Assembly: GCF_000369405.1 (NCBI RefSeq) | Contig: NZ_KB849994.1 | Span: forward strand, 555,942 to 619,941 | DNA: 64,000 bases | Direction: 5' to 3' | DNA from: Acinetobacter sp. ANC 3929 | GTDB lineage: Bacteria > Pseudomonadota > Gammaproteobacteria > Pseudomonadales > Moraxellaceae | Part shown: positions 21,957 through 30,877 of the stretch, in pieces | Layout: each line of letters starts with the position of its first letter | How positions within the stretch are numbered: position 1 is the stretch's first letter | The notes under the pieces: model-generated | Seen by the model: the letters and a program-made list of their open reading frames with translations, nothing else | Told to the model about the DNA's origin: nothing | Database searches by the model: none | Translations under genes and position numbers: made by a program

Positions 21957-22748
21957 GTGGATAATATAGAATTATTGCCTAGTGAAGATGATGCTATGCT
22001 TACCGTAAATATAAAGAACAAACAACCAGTAGATCTAATCGATTTTGCTCAGAGCATGATCAGTTTAGGCGCTGAGTATTCTGATTATATTGCGGAAACA
22101 AACAATCATTTAGTTTCAGATGAGATTAAGCTTTACATCAAAGAAATTAGACCTGGATCAATTATTACAGAGTTGGTTGCTCTTGCGCCAGCTTTAATGC
22201 CTTTTGCTGAGCATGCAAATACTGTTCTGGACTTCACCAACCACATGAAGTCATGCATAGAATACTTAAAAGGAGTTGGCAGAAAACCCGAGAACCTTGA
22301 TAAGCAGACATTAACTAGGGTTTCAAAGTTTGTAGAGCCTGTTGCAAAAGATTCAGGATCAATTTTGCAACTTGATGCCTCCAATAATAGTGGAACCATT
22401 ACAATCAACATCAACAGCCTTGAGGCAAATGCTATTCAAAACAAGGCGAGCAAAGAAATAGAAAAATTAAAAGAACCAATTGTTGGCCTTCACAAGCAAG
22501 TGGTTTTGTATTGGACACAGACACGTTCAGATAATCGCAAAGGCTACAAAGGAATCATCGAGAGTATTTCTAAAAAAGAAGTGAAGGTACTTTTTGAAAA
22601 TGATGAAATCCAGTATGAAATGATTCATGGGGAAGATCAGCTATACGAAAAAGCCTATGTTGTAGACGTTTATGTTGAGACAATAAATGATAATCCAGCA
22701 GCCTACAGAATTATGAAGTTTCATGAATCTATGGATATGCCTGAATAG
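21957..22748 (+). CDS. Unknown accessory (moron) protein, 263 aa
   Basis: Not a structural family that I recognise. I choose the GTG at 21957 (VDNIELLPSEDDAMLTVNIK) because GGGGTG lies a few bases upstream; an ATG at 21909 lacks a binding site. The protein has a mixed N-terminal domain, a moderately hydrophobic stretch (ELVALAPALMPFAEHANTVL), and a C-terminal ~100 residues (DNRKGYKGIIESISKKEVKV) that could be a small beta domain. It has its own promoter and terminator, so it is likely expressed from the prophage. Candidate for host-benefit or phage-defence function, unproven. Confidence 0.6.
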   Translation: MDNIELLPSEDDAMLTVNIKNKQPVDLIDFAQSMISLGAEYSDYIAETNNHLVSDEIKLYIKEIRPGSIITELVALAPALMPFAEHANTVLDFTNHMKSCIEYLKGVGRKPENLDKQTLTRVSKFVEPVAKDSGSILQLDASNNSGTITININSLEANAIQNKASKEIEKLKEPIVGLHKQVVLYWTQTRSDNRKGYKGIIESISKKEVKVLFENDEIQYEMIHGEDQLYEKAYVVDVYVETINDNPAAYRIMKFHESMDMPE

Positions 22749-22763
22749 CAAACCTGTCATTTC

Positions 22764-22786
22764 AAAAAGCCCTTCGGGGCTTTTTT
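22764..22786. terminator. Bidirectional terminator
   Basis: AAAAAGCCC-TTCG-GGGCTTTTT (stem of nine pairs) between the convergent 21957 gene and the ribbon-helix-helix gene at 22792. Works in both directions. Confidence 0.85.
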
Positions 22787-22791
22787 CTTTA

Positions 22792-23055
22792 TCAAATACC
22801 ACCCTGAACAATCTTAGTTAAATTATCAACAGATTGAATTAAGCTATTAATTTTATCTTGTTGCTCTTTAAGCATAATTTCCATCATGTGCATTTCAAAT
22901 TCATGGGAAATCTGAGCTTCAAAGCTTTGTTCTAAGCGGGCGACCATATCAGCATTCATAGATCGATTGTATTGTTCTGATGATTTAGAAATTTTATCCC
23001 TTAACTCAGGTGGCACACGAAGCCTAACAGTAACGTGCTTTGGGTTTTCTGCCAT
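22792..23055 (-). CDS. Arc-like ribbon-helix-helix repressor
   Basis: An 87-residue protein. The first 45 residues are a ribbon-helix-helix: HVTVRLRVPPELRDKISKSS, then EQYNRSMNADMVARLEQSFE (the N-A-D/M-V-A-R-L signature of Arc). The C-terminal extension is a coiled coil (KINSLIQSVDNLTKIV). It diverges from the 23168 gene, with three 13-bp palindromes between them. Likely the repressor of the neighbouring operon and possibly of its own gene. Confidence 0.82.
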   Translation of the reverse strand: MAENPKHVTVRLRVPPELRDKISKSSEQYNRSMNADMVARLEQSFEAQISHEFEMHMMEIMLKEQQDKINSLIQSVDNLTKIVQGGI

Positions 23056-23069
23056 TAATACTCCAATAG

Positions 23070-23152
23070 CCTCAGAATGAGGTTAAAAAGTTCTGATAAT
23101 GTATTGACAATACCTCAAATTGGGGCTAAATTTAAATAGCCTTAAAGTGAGG
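23070..23152 (+). promoter_or_regulatory. Operator/promoter of the immI-like module
   Basis: Three related palindromes: CCTCA-GAA-TGAGG (23070-23082), CCTCA-AAT-TGGGG (23113-23125), CCTTA-AAG-TGAGG (23140-23152; the last extends to ATAGCC...GGCTAT). A consensus -35 TTGACA (23104-23109), 17-bp spacer and TAAATT (23127-23132) drive the rightward genes. The second palindrome sits inside the spacer and the third just downstream, so a bound repressor would block this promoter. Confidence 0.75.
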
Positions 23153-23167
23153 CTATTAGAGGTAATT

Positions 23168-23329
23168 ATGAAATCTGAACAAAATAAACCCACCGATGTA
23201 CGCTTTCGGTTAGAAAAGGAACTTTATGATCCTTTAAAAGAATTAGCGAAAAAAGAAGAGCGTTCGATGAATTATTTAATGAATAAGGCAGTCGAATTAT
23301 TGTTAGACCAAAAGAGTGCGAAAGCATGA
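23168..23329 (+). CDS. Second ribbon-helix-helix regulator (Arc/Mnt-like)
   Basis: A 53-residue ribbon-helix-helix protein: TDVRFRLEKELYDPLKELAK, then KEERSMNYLMNKAVELLL. The ATG at 23168 follows AGAGG. It is the first gene of the rightward operon that ends with the Rha-type protein; the two divergent RHH genes resemble the P22 arc/mnt pair. Its stop overlaps a 34-codon ORF (ATGA). Confidence 0.78.
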   Translation: MKSEQNKPTDVRFRLEKELYDPLKELAKKEERSMNYLMNKAVELLLDQKSAKA

Positions 23330-23430
23330 AATCAACAGACAACAAAAAAGCCCAACACTTGCAGGCAGAGGGCTTTATTGAAGTCATAACAGAGAGATAT
23401 GTACAATATGAATATACCATTTCAATTTAA
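23326..23430 (+). CDS. Possible 34-aa ORF in the immI-like operon
   Basis: An ORF that begins in the stop of the RHH gene (ATGA): MKSTDNKKAQHLQAEGFIEV then ITERYVQYEYTISI. A weak inverted repeat (AAAGCCC with GGGCTTT) lies inside it, so the region could instead act as an attenuator. Kept at low confidence because the following gene overlaps it. Confidence 0.25.
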   Translation: MKSTDNKKAQHLQAEGFIEVITERYVQYEYTISI

Positions 23431-23791
23431 TAAAGACAAGGTGTTAGATATTACAGACCTCTTGCCAACCATTCCTCTCGACCTACTTGCAAAGGTTGGT
23501 TGCTATGGTGGCGAAGTATCAAAAGAAGAAGAGGATTTTTTGAAATCAGCAGGGCGTGCAGTAGAAAATGCAAATCAACCAGTTTTAAAGGGGTTGAGTG
23601 CCATAGGTGTGCTGCTTGCAAATGCTAACGAAGAAATACCATTGGAAACATTTAATGATGTTGGATGGTTAATTCAGTCGCTTAGTGATCAAGTTTTAGC
23701 ATTAAGCAATATGCAGGGTTTTGCAGAATCTATTTTGGAGGCAAGTAATAAAAATAAAATTCTCAAAGGTAATGGGGGATTAATGTCATGA
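23408..23791 (+). CDS. Hypothetical protein of the immI-like operon, 127 aa
   Basis: The protein (MNIPFQFNKDKVLDITDLLP, later FLKSAGRAVENANQPVLKGL) is helical with no recognised family. An in-frame ATG at 23399 is an alternative start; neither has a well-spaced Shine-Dalgarno. It overlaps the Rha-type gene by four bases (ATGA), so the two are translated together. Confidence 0.6.
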   Translation: MNIPFQFNKDKVLDITDLLPTIPLDLLAKVGCYGGEVSKEEEDFLKSAGRAVENANQPVLKGLSAIGVLLANANEEIPLETFNDVGWLIQSLSDQVLALSNMQGFAESILEASNKNKILKGNGGLMS

Positions 23792-24498
23792 ATGCGATTG
23801 TTAACACAAATATTCAAACCATGACAAGTTTGGAAATATCAGAACTTGTAGAAAAACGCCATGACAATGTTAAACGTACTATTGAAAGCCTTGTAAATAC
23901 TGGTGTAATTGTCCAACCTCAAATTGAGGATGGGATTAAATCTGCAAATGGAATTGTCCCAAAGGTATATGTATTCACAGGCGAACAAGGTAAACGTGAC
24001 AGCATTATTGTAGTTGCTCAACTTTGCCCAGAGTTTACAGCTCGTTTGGTAGACCGTTGGCAAGAACTTGAAGAGCAGATTTCAAGTAAAATTATAGCAA
24101 TGCCTAACTTCTCTGATCCAGTAGAAGCCGCTCGTGCATGGGCTGATCAAGTCGAGGCTAAACGTCTTGCTTGTAAAGAACGTGACCATGCAATCGAAAC
24201 TAAAGCCCATATAAGTGACAAGAAAACTGCTACTGCAATGGCAACAGCATCAGTAAAAAGTCGTCAAGCTGAAAAACTCAAAGAACAGTTAGGTGAATCG
24301 AAAAATTACGCATCTGTTAAAGCGGTTGAGAGTAAGACAGGTCGTAAGTTTAACTGGCGAGAGCTTAAAAAATGGTGTGTGGAACATGGCAAGAAGATTA
24401 AAGATATTGCTGATGCGAATTATGGCACTGTAAAAATCTACCATAAGGATGCGTGGAATGCTGTTTACGGAATAAATTTAAAAAATATATTCAGTTGA
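23788..24498 (+). CDS. Rha-family / antirepressor-like regulator
   Basis: The N-terminal domain (MTSLEISELVEKRHDNVKRT, then VYVFTGEQGKRDSIIVVAQL, LVDRWQELEEQI) is the phage Rha family. A coiled coil follows, then a C-terminal KilA-C-like domain (YASVKAVESKTGRKFNWREL ... HGKKIKDIADANYGTV). Rha/KilAC proteins interfere with repressors or host functions after infection. Here it is under control of the RHH operator region. Confidence 0.8.
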   Translation: MNAIVNTNIQTMTSLEISELVEKRHDNVKRTIESLVNTGVIVQPQIEDGIKSANGIVPKVYVFTGEQGKRDSIIVVAQLCPEFTARLVDRWQELEEQISSKIIAMPNFSDPVEAARAWADQVEAKRLACKERDHAIETKAHISDKKTATAMATASVKSRQAEKLKEQLGESKNYASVKAVESKTGRKFNWRELKKWCVEHGKKIKDIADANYGTVKIYHKDAWNAVYGINLKNIFS

Positions 24499-24542
24499 CT
24501 TAGCTAATGTCTTAAACCTTTATTTTAAGAAACTTTTAAGCT

Positions 24543-24574
24543 AACCTCATTAAATCAATTTAATGGGGTTTTTT
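24543..24574 (+). terminator. Terminator after the Rha-type gene
   Basis: AACCTCATTAAAT pairs with ATTTAATGGGGTT (one G-T pair), followed by TTTT. It ends just before the ATG of the zinc-ribbon gene, so that gene needs a transcript starting nearby. A weak TTGACT at 24495 is the best -35 candidate. Confidence 0.7.
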
Positions 24575-25243
24575 ATGGCTATTAGACCATGCAAAGAATG
24601 TGGAAATCCAGTTAGTGATAAAGCCGAGGCTTGTCCTAAATGCGGTGCAAAACAAAAGAAGAAGATGAGTATAGTTCTCAAAATATTACTCTGGCTTTTT
24701 GGTATTAGTATATTGGTAAGTGTTATTGGTGGTATGAATAGCAAAAACAATAAGATAGAAGATGATCCTAAAATTGAGGCGCAACCAACCCAGAATGAAA
24801 ATAATACAAGTAAGAGTAATTGGTTTTATCACGAATCCAAGGATGAACTTCACAGCACTACAACCAAACTAGCTGTAGCGGAGAGTTTAAATAGTGCAAA
24901 TTTTGGTTTTCCCTACGGGAATAGTTCTAAGCTTTTGTTAGGGGTTCGCAAAAATCACCAAGGACTTGATGTTTATATAACTATTGATAAAGGGCAATTC
25001 GTTTGTGGGATAGTTGATGGGTGCGATGTTGCATTCAAGTTTGATGATGGCAATATTATGAATATCACCATGGTTGAGCCAGATAGTCATGCGGCAGATG
25101 TTTTATTTGTTAAGCTAGATTCGACTGAGAGTAAGATCGTGGAGAAAATCAAAACTTCTAAGAAATTAATTATAGCACCTAAATTTTATCAGCATGGCGA
25201 CGTGCAGTTTGTATTCAACGTTGAAAATTATAAACCCATTTAG
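24575..25243 (+). CDS. Zinc-ribbon membrane protein (accessory gene), 222 aa
   Basis: The N-terminal zinc ribbon MAIRPCKECGNPVSDKAEAC then CPKCG is followed by a transmembrane helix (MSIVLKILLWLFGISILVSV) and an exported domain of ~170 residues (NWFYHESKDELHSTTTKLAV, FPYGNSSKLLLGVRKNHQGL). This layout of cytoplasmic zinc ribbon, one helix and outer domain is seen in many uncharacterised membrane proteins. Flanked by terminators on both sides: an independent cassette between the antirepressor and the tape measure. Possible surface or exclusion role is speculative. Confidence 0.65.
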   Translation: MAIRPCKECGNPVSDKAEACPKCGAKQKKKMSIVLKILLWLFGISILVSVIGGMNSKNNKIEDDPKIEAQPTQNENNTSKSNWFYHESKDELHSTTTKLAVAESLNSANFGFPYGNSSKLLLGVRKNHQGLDVYITIDKGQFVCGIVDGCDVAFKFDDGNIMNITMVEPDSHAADVLFVKLDSTESKIVEKIKTSKKLIIAPKFYQHGDVQFVFNVENYKPI

Positions 25244-25258
25244 ATTATCTTGATTATC

Positions 25259-25283
25259 AAAACCCCGCTAGCCGGGGTTTTTT
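25259..25283 (+). terminator. Terminator before the tape measure gene
   Basis: AAAACCCCG/CGGGGTTTT around CTAGC with further Ts. It ends the zinc-ribbon cassette 24 bases before the tape measure ATG. Confidence 0.85.
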
Positions 25284-25306
25284 ATTGCCCAAATTTCGGA
25301 GTTCAC

Positions 25307-27919
25307 ATGGCCACAAATTCACTCGGAAGATTAACATTAGACCTTTTGGTAAAGCTTGGGTCATTTGAGCAAGGGATGAGTGCTGCTGAAAGAAAAGCAA
25401 AGCAGTCTGCTCAAAATATGTCTAACGCCTTTAAGGGTTTTAATGATCAGATTCAGCAAATGATTGGCGGAACTCAGCTAGGCTCAGTAATCGACACTGT
25501 ATCAACAAAACTAAGCGCCATGCGTGGAGGGGTTTTGCTCGCAACTTCTGCTCTTGCAGGCATGGCAATAGGCGGAACTGTAGTTGCTATTGGTGGGCTT
25601 TCAGCAATGGCTATTCAGTTGGCAAAAAGCAATCTTGAGTTGGCAAATTTTGCTGCGGTATCCAATACATCAATACAAACCTTTCAAGGATTGTCTGGTG
25701 CTGCTTCTAGTTTTGGGATTACCCAAGAAAAACTTTCTGATCAGCTTAAAGATTTTAACGAAAAAATTGGTGAGTTCGCATCTGTTGGCTCGGGAGGCGC
25801 AAAAGACTTCTTTGAACAAATAGCAGTTAAGACAGAAAAAGGAGCTGATGGTGCAAAAAAACTTGCTGTAGAAATGTCTAAAATGGATGGAGTTACAGCA
25901 CTACAAACCTATGTTGATAAGCTTGAAGAGGCAGGTGTTAATCAGCAGCAAATGTCCTTCTATCTTGAAAGTATGGGTTCTGATTTAACTGTACTTGCCC
26001 CACTATTAGCAAATGGCGGGAAGTTATGGAAAAACTATCAAGAAGCAATGGAAGAAGCTGGAATTATTACAGGGCAGGAGGCAATCGAAAAGTCCATCGA
26101 GCTTGCAGCACAGACAGAGTCAGTTCAGCTCCAATTTACAGCGTTAAAGAATCAATTAGCTCAGGCAGTTATGCCGGCATTGAGCAGTGTAATTGGCTAC
26201 TTTTTAGATGGGTCTGGAAAGGGTGGTCAATTTGCTAGTGTGGTTGATGCGGTAGGTTATGCGGCCAAGGGAACAGCAGTTCTAGTAATTGGTCTTGCGT
26301 CTGGCGTAAAATCTTTAGTTCAGATCATTGGTGGGGCATTAGATGCAATTGGGAATTTGGGGCAAACAGCTATAAATTTCTGGAATGCACCAACTCTATT
26401 AGGAAAAGGCAAAGCATTAGTTGATGGATTCCAGAATAATAGTCTAATTATTGAAAATACTGCAAAAAGAGTTTGGGAAAATACAAAGCAAGCTTATGGC
26501 GGCATCTCTAAAACTATTCAAAATCAGACTGGTGATCATGACCGACTAACGCGATCCATTATCGACAACAAAAAAGCCCAGCTTGATTACAACAAGGTTT
26601 TAGGTAAAGGGGTTACCACAGGAATTGCGCAGAATAAAGCGCTAAATCCTACCGTTAAAGCTCCTAAAGTCACCAAAACACCAAAGGCTAAAACTGATCA
26701 TTCTGCCGAACAAGCTAAACGAGAACAGGAACAGCTTGAAAAGGCTCAACAATCCATAGTCATGCAATACGCTGACGAGGAATTGAAGCTTAAGCTAAAA
26801 TACGAGGAAGAAAAGAAAAAAATATCCACGGCCTATGCTAAGGATCCAGTGAATGAAAAACTTTATTTAAGCAAGGCAAAAGAAGCATATGACAAAGATG
26901 TTGAAGCTTTCAAGCAAGCTCAACAAAAGAAACGAGAAGATGCTTTCAATGGGATTAACACTGCTAGTGGAAATATTGTTGGGCAGCAGGTTGCAGCATT
27001 AGCTCAAACAACTTTAAGTCCAATAGCCTTGTCACGTTTTAATCTGAATGCTCAACAGCAAGATGGCTATTCTCAACTCGGGGACAGCCTTAACTCAGGT
27101 TTATCTGCAATTAATGATAATGAGCTACTAGCGGATCAGGAAAAATATGATGCTCGACTATCCATTTATCAGCAGTATCTTAAAGCCAAATCCGAATTAA
27201 CTACAGACTACAATCAAAAGGAGATTGAGTTAAATACCCAACTTTACTCTAGCAATTTATCAGCTATGAGTTCTGTTTTTGGATCAATGGGGGACTTGAT
27301 TAAAGGTTATGCAGAGGAAAGCTCAGATGCTTATATTGCAATGGTTGCAATTCAAAAAAGTGCAAATTTGGCAAGTGTTTTGATGAACAGTATTACGGCT
27401 ATTTCGGCAGCTTGGGCTTCTGCACCATTCCCAGCAAACTTGCCAGCTGTTGCTATGGCTACTGTTGAAACTGGTGCCTTGCAAGCGACATTGCAAGCAT
27501 TCACACCTCAAGGATTCGCTAACGGTGGCTACACTGGTGCTGGCGGTAAGTACGATCCAGCAGGCATCGTTCATAAGGGAGAGGTTGTATTCTCCCAAGC
27601 TGATGTAGCTCGTTGGGGCGGCGTTGGAAATGTTGAGGCAATGCGTACAGGTAAAGGCTTTGCTGATGGTGGTGTTGTAGACACTAATGTTTTGGATATG
27701 GCAAATAACCAAGCAATTAGTGGATATCTCTCAGACCGCCAGACCGCGAATGAGCAGGCGGCTAATACTTCAGAGCTTCTTCAGTCAATCCAAATTAATA
27801 ATATTATGGACCTTTCAATTGTTGGTGATTACCTAGCAACACCAACAGGAACAAAGCAAATCCTAAATATTATTAAACGAGATGCTACGAATATTAATAC
27901 CATTTTGGGAAGAAGATAG
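25307..27919 (+). CDS. Tail length tape measure protein
   Basis: 870 residues from the ATG at 25307 (GGAG five bases upstream). N-terminal start [20 protein letters not shown], hydrophobic central segments ([40 protein letters not shown]), a coiled-coil region (residues ~480-560) and a C-terminal [20 protein letters not shown] motif, all typical. It sets tail length and probably helps DNA transfer across the inner membrane. Confidence 0.92.
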   Translation: MATNSLGRLTLDLLVKLGSFEQGMSAAERKAKQSAQNMSNAFKGFNDQIQQMIGGTQLGSVIDTVSTKLSAMRGGVLLATSALAGMAIGGTVVAIGGLSAMAIQLAKSNLELANFAAVSNTSIQTFQGLSGAASSFGITQEKLSDQLKDFNEKIGEFASVGSGGAKDFFEQIAVKTEKGADGAKKLAVEMSKMDGVTALQTYVDKLEEAGVNQQQMSFYLESMGSDLTVLAPLLANGGKLWKNYQEAMEEAGIITGQEAIEKSIELAAQTESVQLQFTALKNQLAQAVMPALSSVIGYFLDGSGKGGQFASVVDAVGYAAKGTAVLVIGLASGVKSLVQIIGGALDAIGNLGQTAINFWNAPTLLGKGKALVDGFQNNSLIIENTAKRVWENTKQAYGGISKTIQNQTGDHDRLTRSIIDNKKAQLDYNKVLGKGVTTGIAQNKALNPTVKAPKVTKTPKAKTDHSAEQAKREQEQLEKAQQSIVMQYADEELKLKLKYEEEKKKISTAYAKDPVNEKLYLSKAKEAYDKDVEAFKQAQQKKREDAFNGINTASGNIVGQQVAALAQTTLSPIALSRFNLNAQQQDGYSQLGDSLNSGLSAINDNELLADQEKYDARLSIYQQYLKAKSELTTDYNQKEIELNTQLYSSNLSAMSSVFGSMGDLIKGYAEESSDAYIAMVAIQKSANLASVLMNSITAISAAWASAPFPANLPAVAMATVETGALQATLQAFTPQGFANGGYTGAGGKYDPAGIVHKGEVVFSQADVARWGGVGNVEAMRTGKGFADGGVVDTNVLDMANNQAISGYLSDRQTANEQAANTSELLQSIQINNIMDLSIVGDYLATPTGTKQILNIIKRDATNINTILGRR

Positions 27920-27976
27920 TTTGTGCTATCTTCAATTCTCAATTTTTATAAACATATGATATTAATAGGTAGAATA

Positions 27977-28354
27977 ATGAAGCACCTTATATTAAAAGCT
28001 ATTGTAGCTAATGTTAATTTAGGAGATGTTTACCCTCCAGAGCAAGTTATTGGGATTACATTACATGTTAATGGAGGGTTAATAAGTGGGGATATCATTT
28101 CACGTAAAGAATATTATGAACATAGCCAAAATGCTTTAATCAAGCCATTTTATGATGCAATTATAAAAAGCATGGAAGATGAAAATGAAAGCTTTGATGA
28201 TGAAGATTTAGAAACACTAACTCAAATACATTTAAAAAACGCAGCTTATATAAATGGAAGTCAGCGCATACCATTGAGAGGTGGCACTACAATTACTGTT
28301 TTAATTGATGATGTTAGTGCTTTTAATATCGGTAGCCTAAATTTTGATAAGTAA
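27977..28354 (+). CDS. Unknown accessory protein, weak GvpU resemblance, 125 aa
   Basis: Starts at MKHLILKAIVANVNLGD; other ATGs upstream lack binding sites. The central segment QVIGITLHVNGGLISGDIIS vaguely recalls the GvpU accessory family, a resemblance by eye only. The second half is acidic (SMEDENESFDDEDLETLTQI). It lies between tape measure and tail-tip genes and is followed by a terminator, so it may be an inserted accessory gene. Confidence 0.45.
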   Translation: MKHLILKAIVANVNLGDVYPPEQVIGITLHVNGGLISGDIISRKEYYEHSQNALIKPFYDAIIKSMEDENESFDDEDLETLTQIHLKNAAYINGSQRIPLRGGTTITVLIDDVSAFNIGSLNFDK

Positions 28355-28367
28355 TGGTTAATTTAAC

Positions 28368-28397
28368 AAGCCGGCCTTAGATAGGTCGGTTTTTTTA
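28368..28397 (+). terminator. Terminator before the distal tail genes
   Basis: CCGGCC pairs with GGTCGG (one G-T pair) around TTAGATA, followed by seven or more Ts. Confidence 0.7.
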
Positions 28398-28409
28398 TGG
28401 GTGAAATAT

Positions 28410-29564
28410 ATGAAAGTCACAGTAAACGGGCATGAATATATCTTGCTCACGAAATGTCCATTACTTGAAACAACTGAACGTTATGAGTTTAAGACTGATG
28501 TTCACCAGAGTTTTGATGCATCGAGTGAGGAAAGGATTCCTTTGCTTGATGTAGCACGTCAGTCTTTCAACTGGTCCATGATGGCATTTAGAAATGAAGT
28601 GCCAGAAATGTTCAATGATCTTTATTCATGGATGCGTAAAGAGTATTTAGTGCCTCAGCCCTTAGAGTTTCAAATGGTAGGTAATCTATCAGATGACTTT
28701 ATTGAGACAGACACGAGCAACCTAGGCATCAATGTAGGCTCATTGATCCTTGTTCAGGCTGCGGGAGTTTTAAAGGTTGTAGAAGTCACTGAAATAGGGC
28801 GATATGAGGTTATTGAAGATGTACCTGTATACATTGATGGTTATCGCTTAAATGAGGCTGTAAACGCATCTGATGCGAAGATAATCCCATTGCGCAAAGT
28901 AATCATTGCAGGCAATCCAACATCACAAGCCAATGGCCTAATGTTCAAGCCGACAATCGCTTTAAGAGTGATGGACAGTGTCGAATATCCAGTTGCAGCT
29001 GATCCGCAACAGTTCAAAGGCGATGCTATTTACTTTACTCCATTGCTGCTAGATGGTGACTTTCTCGATATTAACTTTGAGCAGCACCAAAGCATTGTAG
29101 ATGGTGAGATAGGGCAATTCTGGCAATTCACTCACTGGTTCAATCCTCTGATCAACAAGAACTTTCGTGTAATCATGAAGAATCGCCAAGAGTACATCGA
29201 TTACAAGAAGTGGTTCTATCGTCGTCGTGGTCGTCTAAACCAATTCTGGATGCCGAGTTACCAAAACAACTTCAATTTTGTATCACGTAGTAGCTCAAGC
29301 ATTACAGTAAAGAATGACAACTTTCTGAGTGATCGAAAGAACATTGCAATCAAGGCAAATGGCGTTTGGACAGCACATACAGTTATTTCTTCGGTTACCA
29401 GTGGCCAAAATATCGTAATGAACATCTCACCGTCACCGCCAGCGGTTATAGACCGGGTCTCATATCTTGGCCTGTATCGCCTGAATAGTGATGCAGTGGA
29501 GTTCTATTTTAAAGGGGCCGACATTGTGGAGGCTACAGTTCCAATAGTTGAGTTATCGCCATGA
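28410..29564 (+). CDS. Distal tail protein
   Basis: 384 residues, first of the tail-tip block. Motifs such as IPLLDVARQSFNWSMMAFRN and FWQFTHWFNPLINKNFRVIM fit the DUF2460/distal-tail position in this type of siphophage, though I am not certain of the exact family. Starts at the ATG at 28410 with GGTGA upstream; overlaps the next gene (ATGA). Confidence 0.65.
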   Translation: MKVTVNGHEYILLTKCPLLETTERYEFKTDVHQSFDASSEERIPLLDVARQSFNWSMMAFRNEVPEMFNDLYSWMRKEYLVPQPLEFQMVGNLSDDFIETDTSNLGINVGSLILVQAAGVLKVVEVTEIGRYEVIEDVPVYIDGYRLNEAVNASDAKIIPLRKVIIAGNPTSQANGLMFKPTIALRVMDSVEYPVAADPQQFKGDAIYFTPLLLDGDFLDINFEQHQSIVDGEIGQFWQFTHWFNPLINKNFRVIMKNRQEYIDYKKWFYRRRGRLNQFWMPSYQNNFNFVSRSSSSITVKNDNFLSDRKNIAIKANGVWTAHTVISSVTSGQNIVMNISPSPPAVIDRVSYLGLYRLNSDAVEFYFKGADIVEATVPIVELSP

Positions 29565-30448
29565 TGAACTTATTCAAATCTAAAAAGGACTTATTTGAGT
29601 TCAAGCATGGTGATAAAACTTGGTATTTCACAAGTGCAGCTAAAGCTGTTGACCACAACGGGCATACATATCTGCCGCTAGTAGTGAGCCGTGGCAATAT
29701 AGATGATGAAGACATTGATAAGTGTGATACAGAGATTACCTTTCCATACCCGATGCAGATATTGAATGCTGAGGGTGATGATCTACAGGCTTTATTCATC
29801 AACAAGATTTACTACAAGAGTGTCACAGTCACGATTCTGGAGTTGTACAAAGGTGAAACATTAGTCATTCACATTGGCCGCATCACACAGCCAAAGTTCG
29901 ATGATGACGAAAATACAATGACACTTGTGAGCTCTACTGCTGAGACTCAACAGAACAAAAGTATTCTCACTCGTAAGTTTCAGAAGACTTGTTCAAATAA
30001 AATCTATGATCGTATATGTGGTTTGAAGATCGATGAGTGGTCTGTTGATGTGACGATTACTGCTATTGATAACCTGACAGTTACTTTCACTGTAAACCCA
30101 ACACCTGTGCTAGATGAAAATGGTGATCCTGTTTTGGATGGGGACGGTAATCCTGTGATGGAAATGAAAAGCTACCCGGATAACTATTTCAGCCGCGGTG
30201 TTTTGCAACAAGATGGAATATTTACCTCAATTTTGAGAAGTACTGCGTTTGAGACAACTGGTTCTAATACTGTGGTTTTAGGGCGTCAGCACTTTGGGCT
30301 TCTGGTTGGAGATGTGGTAAAGCTAGCACCAGGATGTGATCAAACCCGTGCAGGTCCTTGCCATACAGTATTTAATAACCATCTACGCTTTTTAGGTTTT
30401 CCAAATGTTCCAAACTCAAACCCTGTAAACGATCAAATTATTAAGTGA
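29561..30448 (+). CDS. Phage BR0599/DUF2163-family tail protein
   Basis: The 295-residue protein ends in GDVVKLAPGCDQTRAGPCHT, VFNNHLRFLGFPNVPNSNPV, a signature of the BR0599 family of tail hub/assembly proteins, with N-terminal FKHGDKTWYFTSAAKAV as in DUF2163. Situated between distal tail and tip genes. A proposed role is hub assembly at the tail tip. Confidence 0.8.
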   Translation: MMNLFKSKKDLFEFKHGDKTWYFTSAAKAVDHNGHTYLPLVVSRGNIDDEDIDKCDTEITFPYPMQILNAEGDDLQALFINKIYYKSVTVTILELYKGETLVIHIGRITQPKFDDDENTMTLVSSTAETQQNKSILTRKFQKTCSNKIYDRICGLKIDEWSVDVTITAIDNLTVTFTVNPTPVLDENGDPVLDGDGNPVMEMKSYPDNYFSRGVLQQDGIFTSILRSTAFETTGSNTVVLGRQHFGLLVGDVVKLAPGCDQTRAGPCHTVFNNHLRFLGFPNVPNSNPVNDQIIK

Positions 30449-30455
30449 GGTTCTC

Positions 30456-30689
30456 ATGTTTGCGATAATTGCTATTGTATTAGCTGTTGCTTCAGCAGTT
30501 TATTCTTACTACACAATGCGAAAGATGCAAAAGAAGAATCGCCCAGAACCTTCGCAACTTGACGGGTCATTGGCAGATGAAGGGGTTTCATTTTCAGATA
30601 TAGCGGGTTCACCTCACTTACATGGAAATATTGTTTGGAAAGGAAATGAAAGCTCATCACCAATAAAAGCCAAGGGTGGTAAGAAATGA
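30456..30689 (+). CDS. Small membrane protein of the tail-tip cluster, 77 aa
   Basis: N-terminal transmembrane helix (MFAIIAIVLAVASAVYSYYT), then a basic stretch and a soluble tail with SLADEGVSFSDIAGSPHLHG. Proteins of this pattern occur in the tail-tip cluster of related siphophages, upstream of the large tip protein. Function unknown; it could assist insertion or assembly. Overlaps the next gene by four bases. Confidence 0.7.
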   Translation: MFAIIAIVLAVASAVYSYYTMRKMQKKNRPEPSQLDGSLADEGVSFSDIAGSPHLHGNIVWKGNESSSPIKAKGGKK

Positions 30690-30877
30690 AGATATACATG
30701 TCTGACATACGTAAAGCCAATATGTGCTCGCGAGGAACGCGGGCATTTTTTTTGGCTCAAGGTTGGGATTTTCAGGACTTTCTTATAAATGGCTTAGATG
30801 CTGAAAAGTTTATTCAAACGGGTGATGCAATGGCATTGCAAGTAGTAAAGGTGGCACAAAATGGGCGGAAGCAGTAG
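30686..30877 (+). CDS. Conserved small tail-tip cluster protein, 63 aa
   Basis: The pattern MKIYMSDIRKANMCSRGTRA, FFLAQGWDFQDFLINGLDAE, TGDAMALQVVKVAQ is shared with small proteins in this position in many Pseudomonas/Burkholderia-type siphophages, as far as I recall. It overlaps the tip protein gene by 17 bases. Function unknown. Confidence 0.65.
   Translation: MKIYMSDIRKANMCSRGTRAFFLAQGWDFQDFLINGLDAEKFIQTGDAMALQVVKVAQNGRKQ

Noticed and set aside
23837..24063. Minus-strand ORF inside the Rha-type gene
   Set aside because: Shadow of the coding frame; composition is not protein-like.
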